This document shows, piece by piece, positions 36,447 to 46,281 of a stretch of DNA of 64,000 nt (positions are counted from its first letter, which is position 1; each line of letters opens with the position of its first letter). Position numbers and translations under genes: made by a program. The stretch is from positions 2,356,001 through 2,420,000 of the forward strand of contig NZ_CP090423.1 in NCBI RefSeq assembly GCF_023518235.1. Direction: 5' to 3'. Below the pieces are notes generated by a model, which was given only the letters and a program-made list of their open reading frames with translations, was not told the origin of the DNA and searched no databases. Source of the DNA: Stenotrophomonas maltophilia. Its GTDB lineage: Bacteria > Pseudomonadota > Gammaproteobacteria > Xanthomonadales > Xanthomonadaceae.

Positions 36447-36523
36447 TGGCGGAGCGGACGGGACTCGAACCCGCGACCTCCGGCGTGACAGGCCAGCATT
36501 CTAACCAGCTGAACTACCGCTCC
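36447..36523 (-). tRNA. tRNA-Asp(GTC), copy 3
   Basis: Identical 77-base tRNA with CCA. The spacer that follows it on the minus strand has a GGCCCCC/GGGGGCC hairpin near 36411-36437. Confidence 0.95.
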
Positions 36524-36606
36524 GCGTTGTTGCTGCTTTTGTTTCCTGCCGGCCTGGACCGGGGAGAAAACAAAGCCTCCAGCTTTTGGCCGGAGGCCTC
36601 GTTGAA

Positions 36607-36683
36607 TGGCGGAGCGGACGGGACTCGAACCCGCGACCTCCGGCGTGACAGGCCAGCATTCTAACCAGCTGAACTACCGCTCC
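36607..36683 (-). tRNA. tRNA-Asp(GTC), copy 4
   Basis: Identical 77-base tRNA with CCA. The spacer after it carries a GCCTCC/GGAGGC hairpin related to the one after copy 3, which suggests that gene-plus-spacer units were duplicated. Confidence 0.95.
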
Positions 36684-36709
36684 ACACTCAAACTTTTACC
36701 GCGGTGCTG

Positions 36710-36784
36710 TGGTGGGTGCTGAGGGTTTCGAACCCCCGACCCTCTCCGTGTAAAGGAGACGCTCTACCGCTGAGCTAAGCACCC
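36710..36784 (-). tRNA. tRNA-Val(TAC)
   Basis: 75 bases with acceptor GGGTGCT/AGCACCC, CCA encoded, anticodon TAC in the loop of CTCC-TTTACAC-GGAG. It is the first tRNA in a Val-Asp-Asp-Asp-Asp series after hup. Confidence 0.95.
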
Positions 36785-36795
36785 CAGCGAGCCGC

Positions 36796-37068
36796 TTAGT
36801 TTACAGCATCCTTCAGGGCCTTACCAGCCTTGAACGACGGATTCTTCGAAGCAGCGATCTTGATGGTGTCGCCGGTCTTCGGGTTGCGGCCGGTGCGGGC
36901 AGCACGGTCGCGGACCTGGAAGGTACCGAAGCCAACCAGGGTGACCGCATCGCCGTCCTTCAGCGCCTTGGTGACGGCAGCAACGACGGCATCGACAGCG
37001 CGGCTGGACTCGGCCTTGGTCAGGTCGGCAGCTTCAGCAACGGCATCGATCAATTCGGTCTTGTTCAT
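36796..37068 (-). CDS. hup: DNA-binding protein HU
   Basis: 90 residues, the standard HU size. HU is a dimeric histone-like protein that bends DNA and shapes the nucleoid. The start is [21 protein letters not shown]; the core [21 protein letters not shown] holds the DNA-binding beta arm, with the intercalating Pro in NPKTG and a C-terminal [10 protein letters not shown]. It lies downstream of lon, the usual lon-hupB order. A strong promoter lies about 140-170 bp upstream. Confidence 0.95.
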   Translation of the reverse strand: MNKTELIDAVAEAADLTKAESSRAVDAVVAAVTKALKDGDAVTLVGFGTFQVRDRAARTGRNPKTGDTIKIAASKNPSFKAGKALKDAVN

Positions 37069-37207
37069 TCTCTACAACTCCTTTGGCGGTGGGTTCCGCT
37101 TATTCGACAGGGAAGCAACCGCATGCGTTCTGCATGCGGCCGCCATGTGGAAACGGTTCGCCGATTCAGTCATCGCTGCCAGCGATCACTCATTCGCGAG
37201 TGCTGCT

Positions 37208-37236
37208 TTTATACCAGCGGCCCTACCCCCACGCAA
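37208..37236 (-). promoter_or_regulatory. Sigma-70 promoter of hup
   Basis: On the minus strand TTGCGT (37236-37231) and TATAAA (37213-37208) have an exact 17-bp spacer. The transcript would have a leader of about 130 bases, within which CCGCATGC/GCATGCGG (37119-37139) can form a hairpin. Confidence 0.7.
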
Positions 37237-37285
37237 GGTGGAAAGCCAGCAACGACGCGGGTTTCGGGCCATTGGACAGCGCGCG

Positions 37286-39736
37286 TCAATGCTTGACGCG
37301 CGCGCTTCCACTCGGTTTCGCCTTGCTGCGCACAGTGACGCGCTGCGCACTCTTACGCGCCTTCTTGGGCGCCAGCGGACGCTCCAATGCCAGATCCAGT
37401 ACCTCTTCGATGTACTTCACTGGCACGATCTTCAGATCGCGGGTGACGTTGGCCGGGATGTCCGCCAGATCCTTGCGGTTCTCCTCCGGAATGATGACCG
37501 TGCGGATGCCGCCGCGCAGCGCTGCCAGCAGCTTCTCCTTCAGCCCGCCGATGGCGGTGACGCGACCGCGCAGCGTGATCTCGCCGGTCATCGCCACGTC
37601 GGCACGCACCGCCACCCTGGTCAGCATCGACACCAGCGAGGTGACCATCGCCGCACCGGCACTCGGGCCATCCTTCGGCGTGGCGCCGTCGGGCACGTGC
37701 AGGTGCACGTCGTGCTTCTGCAGGAACTCCGGATCGATACCGAAACCGACCGCGCGCGAACGCACCACCGACAACGCCGCCGACGCCGATTCCTTCATCA
37801 CGTTGCCGAGCTGGCCGGTCAGGATCAGTTGGCCCTTGCCCGGCACCAGCGTCGATTCGATCTGCAGGAGGTCGCCACCCACCTCGGTCCACGCCAGGCC
37901 GGTGACCAGGCCGATCTCGTTTTCTTCCTCGGCGCGGCCGAAGTCGAAGCGACGCACGCCCAGGTACTTGTCCAGGTTCTTGCCGGACACGCTCACCAGC
38001 GCCTTCTTCTTCGCGCCCTTCTTCACCTTCGCCGCCGGCTGCGGGCCGGCCAGCGCGATCTCCTTCACCACCTTGCGGCAGATCTTGGCGATCTCGCGTT
38101 CCAGATTGCGCACACCCGATTCGCGCGTGTAGTAGCGCACGATGTCCTGGATGGCATCGCTGCCGATCTCCAGCTCTTCCGGCTGCAGGCCGTTGGCCTT
38201 GATCTGCTTCGGAACCAGGTAGCGGGTGGCGATGTTGAGCTTCTCATCCTCGGTGTAGCCGGGGATGCGGATCACTTCCATGCGGTCCAGCAGCGGGCCC
38301 GGAATGTTGAGCGAGTTCGAGGTGGCCACGAACATCACTTCGGACAGGTCCAGGTCCACTTCCAGGTAGTGGTCGTTGAACGCGTTGTTCTGCTCCGGAT
38401 CGAGCACTTCCAGCAGCGCCGAAGACGGATCGCCACGGAAGTCCATCGACATCTTGTCGATCTCATCGAGCACGAACAGCGGGTTCTTGCTGCCGACCTT
38501 GTTGAGGTTCTGCACGATGCGGCCCGGCATCGAACCGACGTAGGTGCGGCGGTGGCCACGGATCTCGGCCTCGTCGCGCACGCCGCCCAGCGACATGCGC
38601 ACGAACTTGCGGTTGGTGGCCTTGGCGATGGACTGGCCCAGCGAGGTCTTGCCCACGCCCGGCGGCCCGACCAGGCACAGGATCGGGCCCTTCATCTGCT
38701 TCACCCGCGACTGCACCGCCAGGTATTCCAGGATGCGGTCCTTGACCTTCTCCAGACCGTAGTGATCGGCATCCAGGGTGTCCTGCGCGGCCTTCAGGTC
38801 CTTGCGCACCTTGCTGCGCTTCTTCCACGGCACGCCCAGCAGCCACTCCAGGTAGTTGCGCACGACCGCCGCTTCGGCCGACATCGGCGACATCTGCTTG
38901 AGCTTGTTCAGTTCGTTGCGCGCCTTGGCTTCCACCGCCTTGGGCATGCCGGCTTCGGCGATCTTGCGCGCAAGCTCTTCCAGCTCGCCCGGCGCATCGT
39001 CCAGGTCACCCAGTTCCTTCTGGATGGCCTTCATCTGTTCGTTGAGGTAGTACTCGCGCTGGCTCTTTTCCATCTGCGACTTCACGCGGCCGCGGATGCG
39101 CTTTTCCATCTGCTGCACGTCGATCTCGCCATCGACCAGACCGACCAGCATCTCCAGGCGCTCACTCACCGCCAGCGTCTCCAGTAGGCGCTGCTTGTCG
39201 GCCAGGCGCACGCTGATGTGGGCGGCGATGGTATCGGCCAGGCGTGCCGGCTCATCGATGCCCGACAGCGTCTGCAGCAGTTCCGGCGGCAGCTTGCGGT
39301 TGGTCTTCACGTACTGCTCGAACAGCGACATCAGCGAGCGTGCGATCGCTTCGACCTCGCGCGCCTCGCGACCGTCAACGGCGTCGATCTCCACCGCCTG
39401 GCCGTGCAGCGAGCCGTTGCGCTCGTCGACGTGGGTGACCTGCACGCGCGACAGGCCTTCGACCAGCACCTTGATGGTGCCGTCGGGCAGCTTCAGCAGC
39501 TGCAGCACCTGCGCCAGCGTACCGACCTGGTAGAGGTCGGCCGCATGCGGGTCGTCGGTCTCGGCCGACTTCTGCGCCAGCAGCAGGATGCGCTTGTCCG
39601 ATTCCATTGCCTGTTCGAGCGCGTGCATGGACTTGTCACGACCGACGAACAGCGGGATGACCATGTGCGGGAACACCACTACGTCGCGCAGCGGCAGGAC
39701 CGGCAGGTCGAGGGTTTCACTTGGGGAACGGGCCAT
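37286..39736 (-). CDS. lon: ATP-dependent protease Lon
   Basis: 816 residues. LonA is a homo-hexameric AAA+ protease that degrades misfolded and regulatory proteins. The N-terminal substrate domain begins [18 protein letters not shown], Walker A is [11 protein letters not shown], Walker [10 protein letters not shown], and the Ser-Lys protease dyad is in [10 protein letters not shown] (Ser about 688) and in the [10 protein letters not shown] segment (Lys about 731). The C-terminal tail is basic and Ser/Arg/Lys-rich. The ATG at 39736 was chosen over an 18-codon extension. It is between clpX and hup on the same strand, with a possible heat-shock promoter. Confidence 0.96.
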   Translation of the reverse strand: MARSPSETLDLPVLPLRDVVVFPHMVIPLFVGRDKSMHALEQAMESDKRILLLAQKSAETDDPHAADLYQVGTLAQVLQLLKLPDGTIKVLVEGLSRVQVTHVDERNGSLHGQAVEIDAVDGREAREVEAIARSLMSLFEQYVKTNRKLPPELLQTLSGIDEPARLADTIAAHISVRLADKQRLLETLAVSERLEMLVGLVDGEIDVQQMEKRIRGRVKSQMEKSQREYYLNEQMKAIQKELGDLDDAPGELEELARKIAEAGMPKAVEAKARNELNKLKQMSPMSAEAAVVRNYLEWLLGVPWKKRSKVRKDLKAAQDTLDADHYGLEKVKDRILEYLAVQSRVKQMKGPILCLVGPPGVGKTSLGQSIAKATNRKFVRMSLGGVRDEAEIRGHRRTYVGSMPGRIVQNLNKVGSKNPLFVLDEIDKMSMDFRGDPSSALLEVLDPEQNNAFNDHYLEVDLDLSEVMFVATSNSLNIPGPLLDRMEVIRIPGYTEDEKLNIATRYLVPKQIKANGLQPEELEIGSDAIQDIVRYYTRESGVRNLEREIAKICRKVVKEIALAGPQPAAKVKKGAKKKALVSVSGKNLDKYLGVRRFDFGRAEEENEIGLVTGLAWTEVGGDLLQIESTLVPGKGQLILTGQLGNVMKESASAALSVVRSRAVGFGIDPEFLQKHDVHLHVPDGATPKDGPSAGAAMVTSLVSMLTRVAVRADVAMTGEITLRGRVTAIGGLKEKLLAALRGGIRTVIIPEENRKDLADIPANVTRDLKIVPVKYIEEVLDLALERPLAPKKARKSAQRVTVRSKAKPSGSARVKH

Positions 39737-39788
39737 GGGGGCTCCAGGGAAGGGGAAAACCGCCTCCGGGAGGGCATCTTCCGGAGAC

Positions 39789-39837
39789 AAAAAAAGCCGA
39801 TGGCCCCGTTATGGGGCCATCGGCTTTCAGATGCAAG
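39789..39837 (-). terminator. clpX terminator overlapping a sigma-32-like lon promoter
   Basis: The hairpin AAAGCCGATGGCCCC/GGGGCCATCGGCTTT with a T-run on the minus strand (39827-39789) is a strong terminator after clpX. In the same place CTTGCAT (39837-39831) and CCCCATAA (39816-39809) are 14 bp apart, close to the heat-shock consensus CTTGAAA-N(12-16)-CCCCAT. The terminator is well supported; the promoter is a candidate. Confidence 0.75.
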
Positions 39838-39878
39838 GCATTCCTTGAAAATCCTTTCCAATCAACAACCTGGAAGGA

Positions 39879-41168
39879 TCACTCGGCGCCTGCGGCCTTC
39901 TGTTCAGGGGCCGCCGGGGTCTGGTAGATCAGGTACGGCTCGGACTTGTGCTCGATCACCGACTCGTCCACCACCACCTTGCTGACGTTTTCCTGCGACG
40001 GCAGGTCGTACATGGTGTCCAGCAGGACCGATTCGACGATGGTGCGCAGGCCACGGGCACCGGTCTTGCGCTTGAGCGCCTTGCGGGCAATGGCCGACAG
40101 CGCGTCCGGACGGAACTCCAGCTCGACGTTCTCCATCTCGAACAGCTTCTTGAACTGCTTGGTGATGGCGTTCTTCGGCTCGGTCAGGATCTTGATCAGT
40201 GCCGGCTCGTCCAGCTCCTCCAGGGTCGCCACCACCGGCAGGCGGCCGACGAACTCGGGAATCAGGCCGAACTTGATCAGGTCTTCCGGCTCGACTTCGG
40301 CCAGCACCTTGCCCACTTCCTGCTTGCGCTCGCTGCTCTTGACCTTGGCACCGAAGCCGATGCTGCCCACGTCGGTGGAACGGGCCTGGATCACCTTGTC
40401 CAGCCCGGCGAACGCACCGCCGCAGATGAACAGGATGTTCTTGGTGTCCACCTGCAGGAATTCCTGCTGCGGGTGCTTGCGGCCACCCTGCGGCGGAACG
40501 CTGGCCACGGTGCCTTCGATCAGCTTCAGCAGCGCCTGCTGCACGCCTTCGCCGGACACATCGCGGGTGATCGACGGGTTCTCGCTCTTGCGCGAAATCT
40601 TGTCGATCTCATCGATGTAGACGATGCCCTGCTGCGCCTTCTCGACGTCGTAGTCGCACTTCTGCAGCAGCTTCTGGATGATGTTCTCCACGTCCTCGCC
40701 CACGTAACCGGCTTCGGTCAGCGTGGTGGCGTCGGCCATGGTGAACGGCACGTTGAGCAGGCGGGCCAGGGTCTCGGCCAGCAGGGTCTTGCCCGAACCG
40801 GTCGGGCCGACCAGCAGGATGTTCGACTTCGCCAGTTCGACGTCGTCGTTCTTCTGCCGGCTCTCGATGCGCTTGTAGTGGTTGTACACGGCCACGGCCA
40901 GGGTGCGCTTGGCGCGGTTCTGGCCGATCACGTACTGGTCGAGAACCTCGAGGATCTCGCGCGGCTTGGGCAGCGAACTGCGCGCCGACTGCGCCTTTTC
41001 CTCAAGTTCCTCACGGATGATGTCGTTGCACAGCTCCACGCATTCATCGCAGATGAACACGCTCGGACCCGCAATCAGCTTGCGCACTTCATGCTGGCTC
41101 TTGCCGCAGAAAGAGCAGTAGAGGATCTTGCCGGTGTCCGTGGAACGACCTTGGCGGTCTTCGCTCAT
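39879..41168 (-). CDS. clpX: ATP-dependent Clp protease ATP-binding subunit ClpX
   Basis: 429 residues. ClpX is the hexameric unfoldase that recognises tagged proteins and feeds them to ClpP. The zinc-binding domain has Cys at residues 18, 21, 40 and 43. Walker A is GPTGSGKT, Walker B YIDEIDKI, and the RKH substrate loop is in GGRKHPQQ. The IGF loop that docks ClpP is seen as SIGFGAK. Its terminator is strong and may also include the lon promoter. It follows clpP on the same strand after 126 bp. Confidence 0.96.
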   Translation of the reverse strand: MSEDRQGRSTDTGKILYCSFCGKSQHEVRKLIAGPSVFICDECVELCNDIIREELEEKAQSARSSLPKPREILEVLDQYVIGQNRAKRTLAVAVYNHYKRIESRQKNDDVELAKSNILLVGPTGSGKTLLAETLARLLNVPFTMADATTLTEAGYVGEDVENIIQKLLQKCDYDVEKAQQGIVYIDEIDKISRKSENPSITRDVSGEGVQQALLKLIEGTVASVPPQGGRKHPQQEFLQVDTKNILFICGGAFAGLDKVIQARSTDVGSIGFGAKVKSSERKQEVGKVLAEVEPEDLIKFGLIPEFVGRLPVVATLEELDEPALIKILTEPKNAITKQFKKLFEMENVELEFRPDALSAIARKALKRKTGARGLRTIVESVLLDTMYDLPSQENVSKVVVDESVIEHKSEPYLIYQTPAAPEQKAAGAE

Positions 41169-41294
41169 GCTTCGCTTACCCAGTTACCCCACCCGCTGAA
41201 CGGGGGTTCGATTCGAGAATAGCACAGGGCCGAGGGGACACCAGTCCCGCCCGACCCTGCAGGAACGGAGCCTCCCTGGCCCCGTGAAGGCCGG

Positions 41295-41921
41295 TCAGCC
41301 GGCCTGGATCGACTCATCCGGACGACGCTCCAGCACCTGGTCGACCAGACCGTAGGCCTGGGCTTCAAAGGCGCTCTTGAAGTTGTCGCGCTCGGTATCG
41401 CGGGCGATCGTCTCCAGCGACTGGCCGGTGTGCTTGGCCAGGATCTCGTTCAGGCGCGAACGCAGGGTCAGGATCTCACGCGCGTGAATGTCGATGTCGG
41501 TGGCCTGGCCCTGATAGCCGCCCAGCGGCTGGTGGATCATCACGCGCGAGTTCGGCAGCGCATAGCGCTTGCCGGCTTCGCCCGCGGCCAGCAGCAGGGC
41601 GCCCATCGAGGCGGCCTGGCCGATGCAGGTGGTGCTCACATTCGGCTTGATGTACTGCATGGTGTCGTAGATCGCCATGCCGGCGGTGACCACGCCACCC
41701 GGCGAGTTGATGTAGATGTTGATGTCCTTTTCCGGGTTTTCCGATTCCAGGAACAGCAACTGCGCCACCACCACGTTGGCCATGTGATCGTCGATCGGGC
41801 CCACGAGGAAGATCAGGCGCTCCTTCAACAGGCGCGAATAGATGTCGTAGGCACGCTCGCCGCGGCTGGTCTGCTCGACCACCATCGGAACCAGGTTCAG
41901 GGCTTTGGTTCGGTTGTCCAT
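41295..41921 (-). CDS. clpP: ATP-dependent Clp protease proteolytic subunit ClpP
   Basis: 208 residues. ClpP is a serine protease that forms a tetradecameric chamber with ClpX or ClpA. The catalytic triad is Ser105 ([10 protein letters not shown]), His130 (MIHQPLGG) and Asp179 (RDTERDNF), with the same spacing as in E. coli. The start [14 protein letters not shown] at 41921 is the family start; upstream codons are not conserved. It lies after tig and before clpX, the conserved tig-clpP-clpX order. Confidence 0.96.
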   Translation of the reverse strand: MDNRTKALNLVPMVVEQTSRGERAYDIYSRLLKERLIFLVGPIDDHMANVVVAQLLFLESENPEKDINIYINSPGGVVTAGMAIYDTMQYIKPNVSTTCIGQAASMGALLLAAGEAGKRYALPNSRVMIHQPLGGYQGQATDIDIHAREILTLRSRLNEILAKHTGQSLETIARDTERDNFKSAFEAQAYGLVDQVLERRPDESIQAG

Positions 41922-41952
41922 TACGTGAGGTACCTGTCTTGGGGGGAAACAA

Positions 41953-41976
41953 CCCCGCGCCGGCAACGGCGCGGGG
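41953..41976 (-). terminator. Hairpin between tig and clpP
   Basis: CCCCGCGCCG-GCAA-CGGCGCGGGG, 10-bp stem, without a full T-run. It may attenuate or protect the transcript between tig and clpP. Confidence 0.5.
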
Positions 41977-41997
41977 GATGCGGTGATCCGCCCAGGC

Positions 41998-43293
41998 TTA
42001 CTGGCGGATCGCGTCCTGGAACGACAGCTTCTCTTCGGTGTGCTGGGCACGCTCGGCGATCCAGTCGATCACCTGCTCTTCCATCACACGGTTCTGCAGG
42101 CCAGACATCAGCTGGGGGTCGTTGCGGTACATCTCAATGACCTGTTCCGGCTCTTCGTAGGTCGAAGCGATCAGACGCATCGTTTCGTTCAGGCGCTTGG
42201 GTTCCAGGCGCAGATCATTGGTGCGGGCCACTTCACCCACCACCAGGCCGACCAGCACGCGCTTGGCAGCCGCGTCCTTGAAGCCTTCGTGGGCGTCGGC
42301 CGGGATCTCACCGACGTTCTGGCCGTTGCGGCGGATCTGCTCGACCTGCTGGGCCAGCATGGCGCGGGCTTCGTTGTCGACCAGGCGCGGCGGCATTTCC
42401 ACCGAGGAGTAAGCGGCGATCAGCTGCTCACCTACTTCGCGGCGCAGGCGGTTCATCAGCGCGCCCTTCAGCTCACGCTCCAGGTTGGCGCGGATGTCGC
42501 TGCGGAACTGCTCGACGTCGCCCCCCTTCACGCCGAAGCTCTTGATGAAGGCTTCGTCCACCGCCGGCACGACCGGCTCGGACACTTCAGTCACCTTGAC
42601 GGTGACCTGCACGGTCTTGCCCGCCAGCACCGGCACGCGCCAGTCCGCCGGGAAGTCGACGTCCAGGGTCTTCTCTTCACCCTTGGCCAGGCCGACCAGA
42701 CCCTTCTCGATGGTGTCGAACATCATGCCCTGGCCGAGCACGATCGAACCCTTCTCGGTGCCTTCGGCCGGCAGGCGCTCTTCGCCGGCCTGCGACCAGG
42801 TTTCCACCGCGACCAGGTCACCGTCCTGCGCGCCACGGCTGACCGGGGCCCAGGTACGGCGCTGGTTCTGCAGGTTCTCGATCATCTGGTCGATGTCGGC
42901 GTCGCTGATCTCGGCGGTGTGGCGCACCACGGTCAGCTTGCTGACGTCGAGGTCGCCGAAGTCCGGCACCACTTCCACGGTGGCCACGAAGGAGAATTCA
43001 CCTTCCTCGCCCTTGTCGATGCGCGGGCTGCCGACGATGCGCAGGTCATGCTCACGCACGGCCGCGTCGAAGGTTTCGCGCAGCAGGCCGTCCAGCGCCT
43101 CGCCACGGACCTGCGCGCCGAAGCGCTGCTCGATCACCTTGGCCGGCACCTTGCCCGGACGGAAACCCTTGATGCGGGTGGTACGGGCGATTTCGCCCAG
43201 GCGGCCGACGATGTGGCTCTGCAGACGGTCTTCCGGCAGCGAGAAGCTCAGGCGGCGTTCCAGGTTGCCGGTGGATTCGATCGAAGCTTGCAT
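41998..43293 (-). CDS. tig: Trigger factor (ribosome-bound chaperone and prolyl isomerase)
   Basis: 431 residues. It is the first chaperone to meet nascent chains at the ribosome exit. The N-terminal ribosome-binding motif [11 protein letters not shown] is at residues 43-53, the FKBP-type isomerase domain lies near residues 150-245, and a C-terminal helical arm follows. The ATG at 43293 fits the family's [20 protein letters not shown] start. It heads the tig-clpP-clpX-lon-hup block. Confidence 0.96.
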   Translation of the reverse strand: MQASIESTGNLERRLSFSLPEDRLQSHIVGRLGEIARTTRIKGFRPGKVPAKVIEQRFGAQVRGEALDGLLRETFDAAVREHDLRIVGSPRIDKGEEGEFSFVATVEVVPDFGDLDVSKLTVVRHTAEISDADIDQMIENLQNQRRTWAPVSRGAQDGDLVAVETWSQAGEERLPAEGTEKGSIVLGQGMMFDTIEKGLVGLAKGEEKTLDVDFPADWRVPVLAGKTVQVTVKVTEVSEPVVPAVDEAFIKSFGVKGGDVEQFRSDIRANLERELKGALMNRLRREVGEQLIAAYSSVEMPPRLVDNEARAMLAQQVEQIRRNGQNVGEIPADAHEGFKDAAAKRVLVGLVVGEVARTNDLRLEPKRLNETMRLIASTYEEPEQVIEMYRNDPQLMSGLQNRVMEEQVIDWIAERAQHTEEKLSFQDAIRQ

Positions 43294-43481
43294 GTTGACT
43301 CCTGCCACCGGTGGCCCAGGCCCCCGGCTCGATGATGGGATGAAACGGTTGTAAGGACACGACGTCTGGGACGCGCCTGCTTGCCGCAGCCCTTTAGTTT
43401 CGCCCAATTCGGCGTGCACTGCCAGCGCGTGCCGGTCAAGGGGGCGCCGATGGCCCGATCAGGGCGGGGACAGGCCGGCAC

Positions 43482-43566
<85 letters not shown>

Positions 43567-43676
43567 GTGGCCGGCACAGGCGTTCATTGTCGCAGGCGGG
43601 CGCAGGAAGCGGAAGGCCTGCACAAAGCTGAATATGCCGTCCCGGGCGACTGGCAGCCGCCCGGGACGCTGATGGA

Positions 43677-43973
43677 TCACGGCTGGTGGGGTTCGGCCGG
43701 CGCCGCGCCAGCGCCCTGCCCGTCCGCCGCGTCCATCCTGCGGATCTCGACACCACCGTCACCGGTCCGGCGCATCTGCACCGCCCCGGACGGCTCCGCC
43801 CCCTCCATCGGCGCGGTCGACTGCATCGGCGTCGCCTGACCAGCCGGAGCAGCGGGAGCACTCTGCGCAGCGGCATCATGTCCGGCAGCCTCACTCCCAG
43901 CCTCACACGCGGTCAGCGCCACCAGTGCGAACGGCAACAGCAGCGCCAGGCGCAGTCGATTGAAATCAGCCAT
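43677..43973 (-). CDS. Small lipoprotein of unknown function
   Basis: 98 residues. It has a lipoprotein signal peptide with lipobox LTAC at residues 20-23, then a low-complexity Ala/Pro/Gly-rich region and a short conserved-looking segment QMRRTGDGGVEIRRMD. No known family is recognised. The ATG at 43973 is preceded by GGAGG about 9 bp upstream; a longer frame is not convincing. The position outside the inner membrane is inferred from the lipobox. Confidence 0.7.
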   Translation of the reverse strand: MADFNRLRLALLLPFALVALTACEAGSEAAGHDAAAQSAPAAPAGQATPMQSTAPMEGAEPSGAVQMRRTGDGGVEIRRMDAADGQGAGAAPAEPHQP

Positions 43974-44109
43974 CAGGATGGTCCTCCATGCATGCGCCAT
44001 CGGCGCGGAACCACCATTGGGTGCGATGCAGGAGGCACTGCAGTGAGAAGCAGCGCACAGCATTGAAAACACCGATGACGCGTATGCCCCGGCTTTCATC
44101 ACCGCTTCA

Positions 44110-44133
44110 GTAGATCCACGCCATGCGTGGATG
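44110..44133. repeat. SMAG palindrome, ATCCACGC type
   Basis: GTAGATCCACGCC-ATGCGTGGAT, single copy, between the lipoprotein gene and the tRNA-Lys genes. A degenerate relative (GCGGCAGATCCACGCC and its partner) lies near 44361-44393. Confidence 0.7.
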
Positions 44134-44157
44134 AAGGCCGCCCACACGCGCGGACAA

Positions 44158-44189
44158 GAAAAAAGCCACTTGGTAAACCAAGTGGCTTT
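44158..44189 (-). terminator. Terminator of tRNA-Lys copy 1
   Basis: AAAGCCACTTGG-TAAA-CCAAGTGGCTTT hairpin followed by T's on the minus strand, 5 bp after the tRNA. Confidence 0.85.
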
Positions 44190-44193
44190 CGTC

Positions 44194-44269
44194 TGGTGGG
44201 CTGTCAAGGATTCGAACCTTGGACCTATTGATTAAGAGTCAACTGCTCTACCAACTGAGCTAACAGCCC
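44194..44269 (-). tRNA. tRNA-Lys(CTT), copy 1
   Basis: 76 bases with acceptor GGGCTGT/ACAGCCC, CCA encoded, and anticodon CTT in the loop CTCTTAA. Confidence 0.95.
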
Positions 44270-44429
44270 GAAATCGGGGCGCGAATTATGACCCGATCCG
44301 CTCGGTGGGCGCAAGCACTATTTTCAACATCGTTGAAACCAGCACTGCGATCCCGCTGCTGCGGCAGATCCACGCCAGGCGGGGGTCTGCCGCGTGTGAT
44401 CCAACCAAAAGAAGGAGTCACACTTAAAG

Positions 44430-44460
44430 AAAAAAGCCACCTGGCGTACCAGGTGGCTTC
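44430..44460 (-). terminator. Terminator of tRNA-Lys copy 2
   Basis: AAGCCACCTGG-TACG-CCAGGTGGCTT hairpin and T-run, related to the terminator after copy 1, so gene plus terminator were duplicated. Confidence 0.85.
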
Positions 44461-44465
44461 CGTCT

Positions 44466-44541
44466 TGGTGGGCCGTCAAGGATTCGAACCTTGGACCTAT
44501 TGATTAAGAGTCAACTGCTCTACCAACTGAGCTAACGGCCC
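44466..44541 (-). tRNA. tRNA-Lys(CTT), copy 2
   Basis: 76 bases with acceptor GGGCCGT/ACGGCCC, CCA encoded, anticodon CTT. It differs from copy 1 by one compensated pair in the acceptor stem. Confidence 0.95.
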
Positions 44542-44620
44542 GTGAAACTCAGACGCACATTGTAGCGTGCATTCTGTTTATTGCAATACCGTTTCGGCTG
44601 CGCCGAAGCGGTTGAAACAG

Positions 44621-44697
44621 TGGGGTGGCTGAGGGGATTCGAACCCCCGACCACCGGAATCACAATCCGGTACTCTAACCAACTGAGCTACAGCCAC
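44621..44697 (-). tRNA. tRNA-His(GTG)
   Basis: Acceptor GTGGCTG/CAGCCAC, CCA encoded, anticodon GTG. The base at 44698 supplies the G-1 that pairs with the discriminator C, the histidine identity element. Confidence 0.95.
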
Positions 44698-44698
44698 C

Positions 44699-45347
44699 AC
44701 TGAAACGCTTGCTCCCTCGCCGATGAGGCTGGCGTTGGAACCTTGATGCTTTGCAACCGGGTGGAACCAGAAGTCCGTCCCCCGAAGCGAGTCCGGCATT
44801 TTCCGGGAGTCGCGAAGGAATTGCAAGCGTTTCTTCACATTGATGTGCAGGCACCCGCATCAGCGATGCGTGGCCACAATTTCGCACCCTGTGCCGCGAA
44901 CGGTCAGCGGCGCCAGCCGCGTTTCTGCTCTGCGGCGACCCACAACATCGCGCGTGTTCTCCACTCTCCTGCGGCCAGGTGTGGACGCAGTGCGATGCAC
45001 GCCTCCTTCATTGGCCACGCATGGTCGGAAACGCGCGGTCCGGTGATGGACGCGGAAACGGATCGACCATCCAGACAACACGACACACGGCTGTCCACCC
45101 ACCACTTGGTGGCATTGCGCCGCAGCGCACGGACGGCCCGCCACCGCAACACCTCCGACGCCCAATTCCGGGCGCCAGCCCCGATCCTCATCGGCAAGCT
45201 GACGCGTGAACAATAAATGAACAAATAGTGAACGAATCGCGAATGACAGTGGGGGAGGTCCGCTCATGCACCGTTAGCAGTGGGACATGGAAGGCGAGGC
45301 GGACATTTGAAACCCTGTCCCGTCCGGCAACGAAGGTGAAACACCAG
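44699..45347. other. Intergenic region between tRNA-His and the two-gene locus
   Basis: About 650 bp with no convincing gene. The reading frames on both strands lack homology and sensible starts. It is less GC-rich than the flanks and holds an 11-bp direct-repeat array near 45207-45244. Confidence 0.6.
45207..45244 (+). promoter_or_regulatory. 11-bp iterons, possible response-regulator site
   Basis: TGAAC occurs at 45207, 45218 and 45229, exactly 11 bp apart, and a weaker CGAAT falls at the next 11-bp step (45240). The intervening bases are A/T rich (AATAAA, AAATAG). Direct repeats with one helical turn are the form bound by OmpR/PhoB-family regulators. The array is about 100 bp upstream of the next start codon. 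Confidence 0.5.
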
Positions 45348-46268
45348 ATGAGAAAACGGCTAATCGGAGTGATCGCACTGGCAGCGGTGCTGACAGCGGC
45401 GGCCATTGCACTGTTCGTCCACCTGCAGCAGGCGCCTGCAGATGCCATGCACGCGGATGCAACCAGACGCGTCGGCCCGTCGCAGGAATCAACCCGGCAG
45501 GCGCAGCCGCCAAGCCCCGGTGCGGCAACCGCACAGCGGCTTGAGAGGGACAGCAGGATCCCGCCCGGCTCGTACACCGCAGTGGGACCCAAGGCCTACC
45601 AGATCACCCGGGCACACGAATTCCGCCCTGCGGGCGATGCACTCGCCCACGTCAGGCAACTGATGCTGCGCTCCGACGCCGGCGATGCCACGGCAACCTA
45701 CGAGATCCATCTGACCATCGAGCAGTGCCAGACCTTCACTTCGGACCGCGCCGACGTACTGGCTGACTCGGCCGCCAGCGTCGGTGCGGGCGGCTGGTTC
45801 CTGGAACGATCCGAGCGCCTGCTCAAGGAGTGCGAATCGCTGGCGCTGGAGCGTGACATCTACCACACCGATTGGCTCTCCAAGGCTGCTGCCATGGGCT
45901 CGCAGGAAGCCATGCGCGCCTACTCGCTCTCTCCCGAGAAGGTCATCGGCTCACTGGATGACGCCATTCGGGATCCGGCCCGGCTCAGCCAATGGAAGGA
46001 GACCGCGCTCAACTATCTCGATGCACTGGCTGCACAGGGAAACATTTCCGCACTCGGTGATCTGGAAAGAGCGTACGCCGCCGGCAGCTTCACCCAACCC
46101 GACCCTGTGCGCGCCTGGGCATACGCGCGCGCGTTGCAGAGGGTCAACCCGCGCCTGGTCACCCATGACGATCTGATGCGCTACGAGAAAGACCTGACTC
46201 AGGAGGAGAAGGCCAACTCACGAACCCTTGCTGAAAACATCTATCAGAACTGTTGCATCCTGAAATAG
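45348..46268 (+). CDS. Membrane-anchored protein with Sel1-like repeats
   Basis: 306 residues. The N-terminal signal anchor is MRKRLIGVIALAAVLTAAAIAL. A Pro/Gln/Ser linker follows, then a helical region with repeats of Sel1/TPR-like form (RSDAGDATATYEIH, AAAMGSQEAMRAYSL, LAAQGNISALGDLERAYAAG). The C-terminus has a Cys-Cys pair (NCCILK). Proteins like this often act as periplasmic scaffolds, but no specific function can be named. The ATG at 45348 fits the signal sequence; the frame extends upstream without homology. Base composition is less GC-rich than the neighbours. It probably forms an operon with the gene that follows 13 bp later. Confidence 0.8.
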   Translation: MRKRLIGVIALAAVLTAAAIALFVHLQQAPADAMHADATRRVGPSQESTRQAQPPSPGAATAQRLERDSRIPPGSYTAVGPKAYQITRAHEFRPAGDALAHVRQLMLRSDAGDATATYEIHLTIEQCQTFTSDRADVLADSAASVGAGGWFLERSERLLKECESLALERDIYHTDWLSKAAAMGSQEAMRAYSLSPEKVIGSLDDAIRDPARLSQWKETALNYLDALAAQGNISALGDLERAYAAGSFTQPDPVRAWAYARALQRVNPRLVTHDDLMRYEKDLTQEEKANSRTLAENIYQNCCILK

Positions 46269-46281
46269 GGGAAAGGAAAAC

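Noticed and set aside
44743..45267. Open frames between tRNA-His and the Sel1-like gene
   Set aside because: Overlapping frames on both strands, no good ribosome-binding site and no recognisable domain; treated as intergenic.
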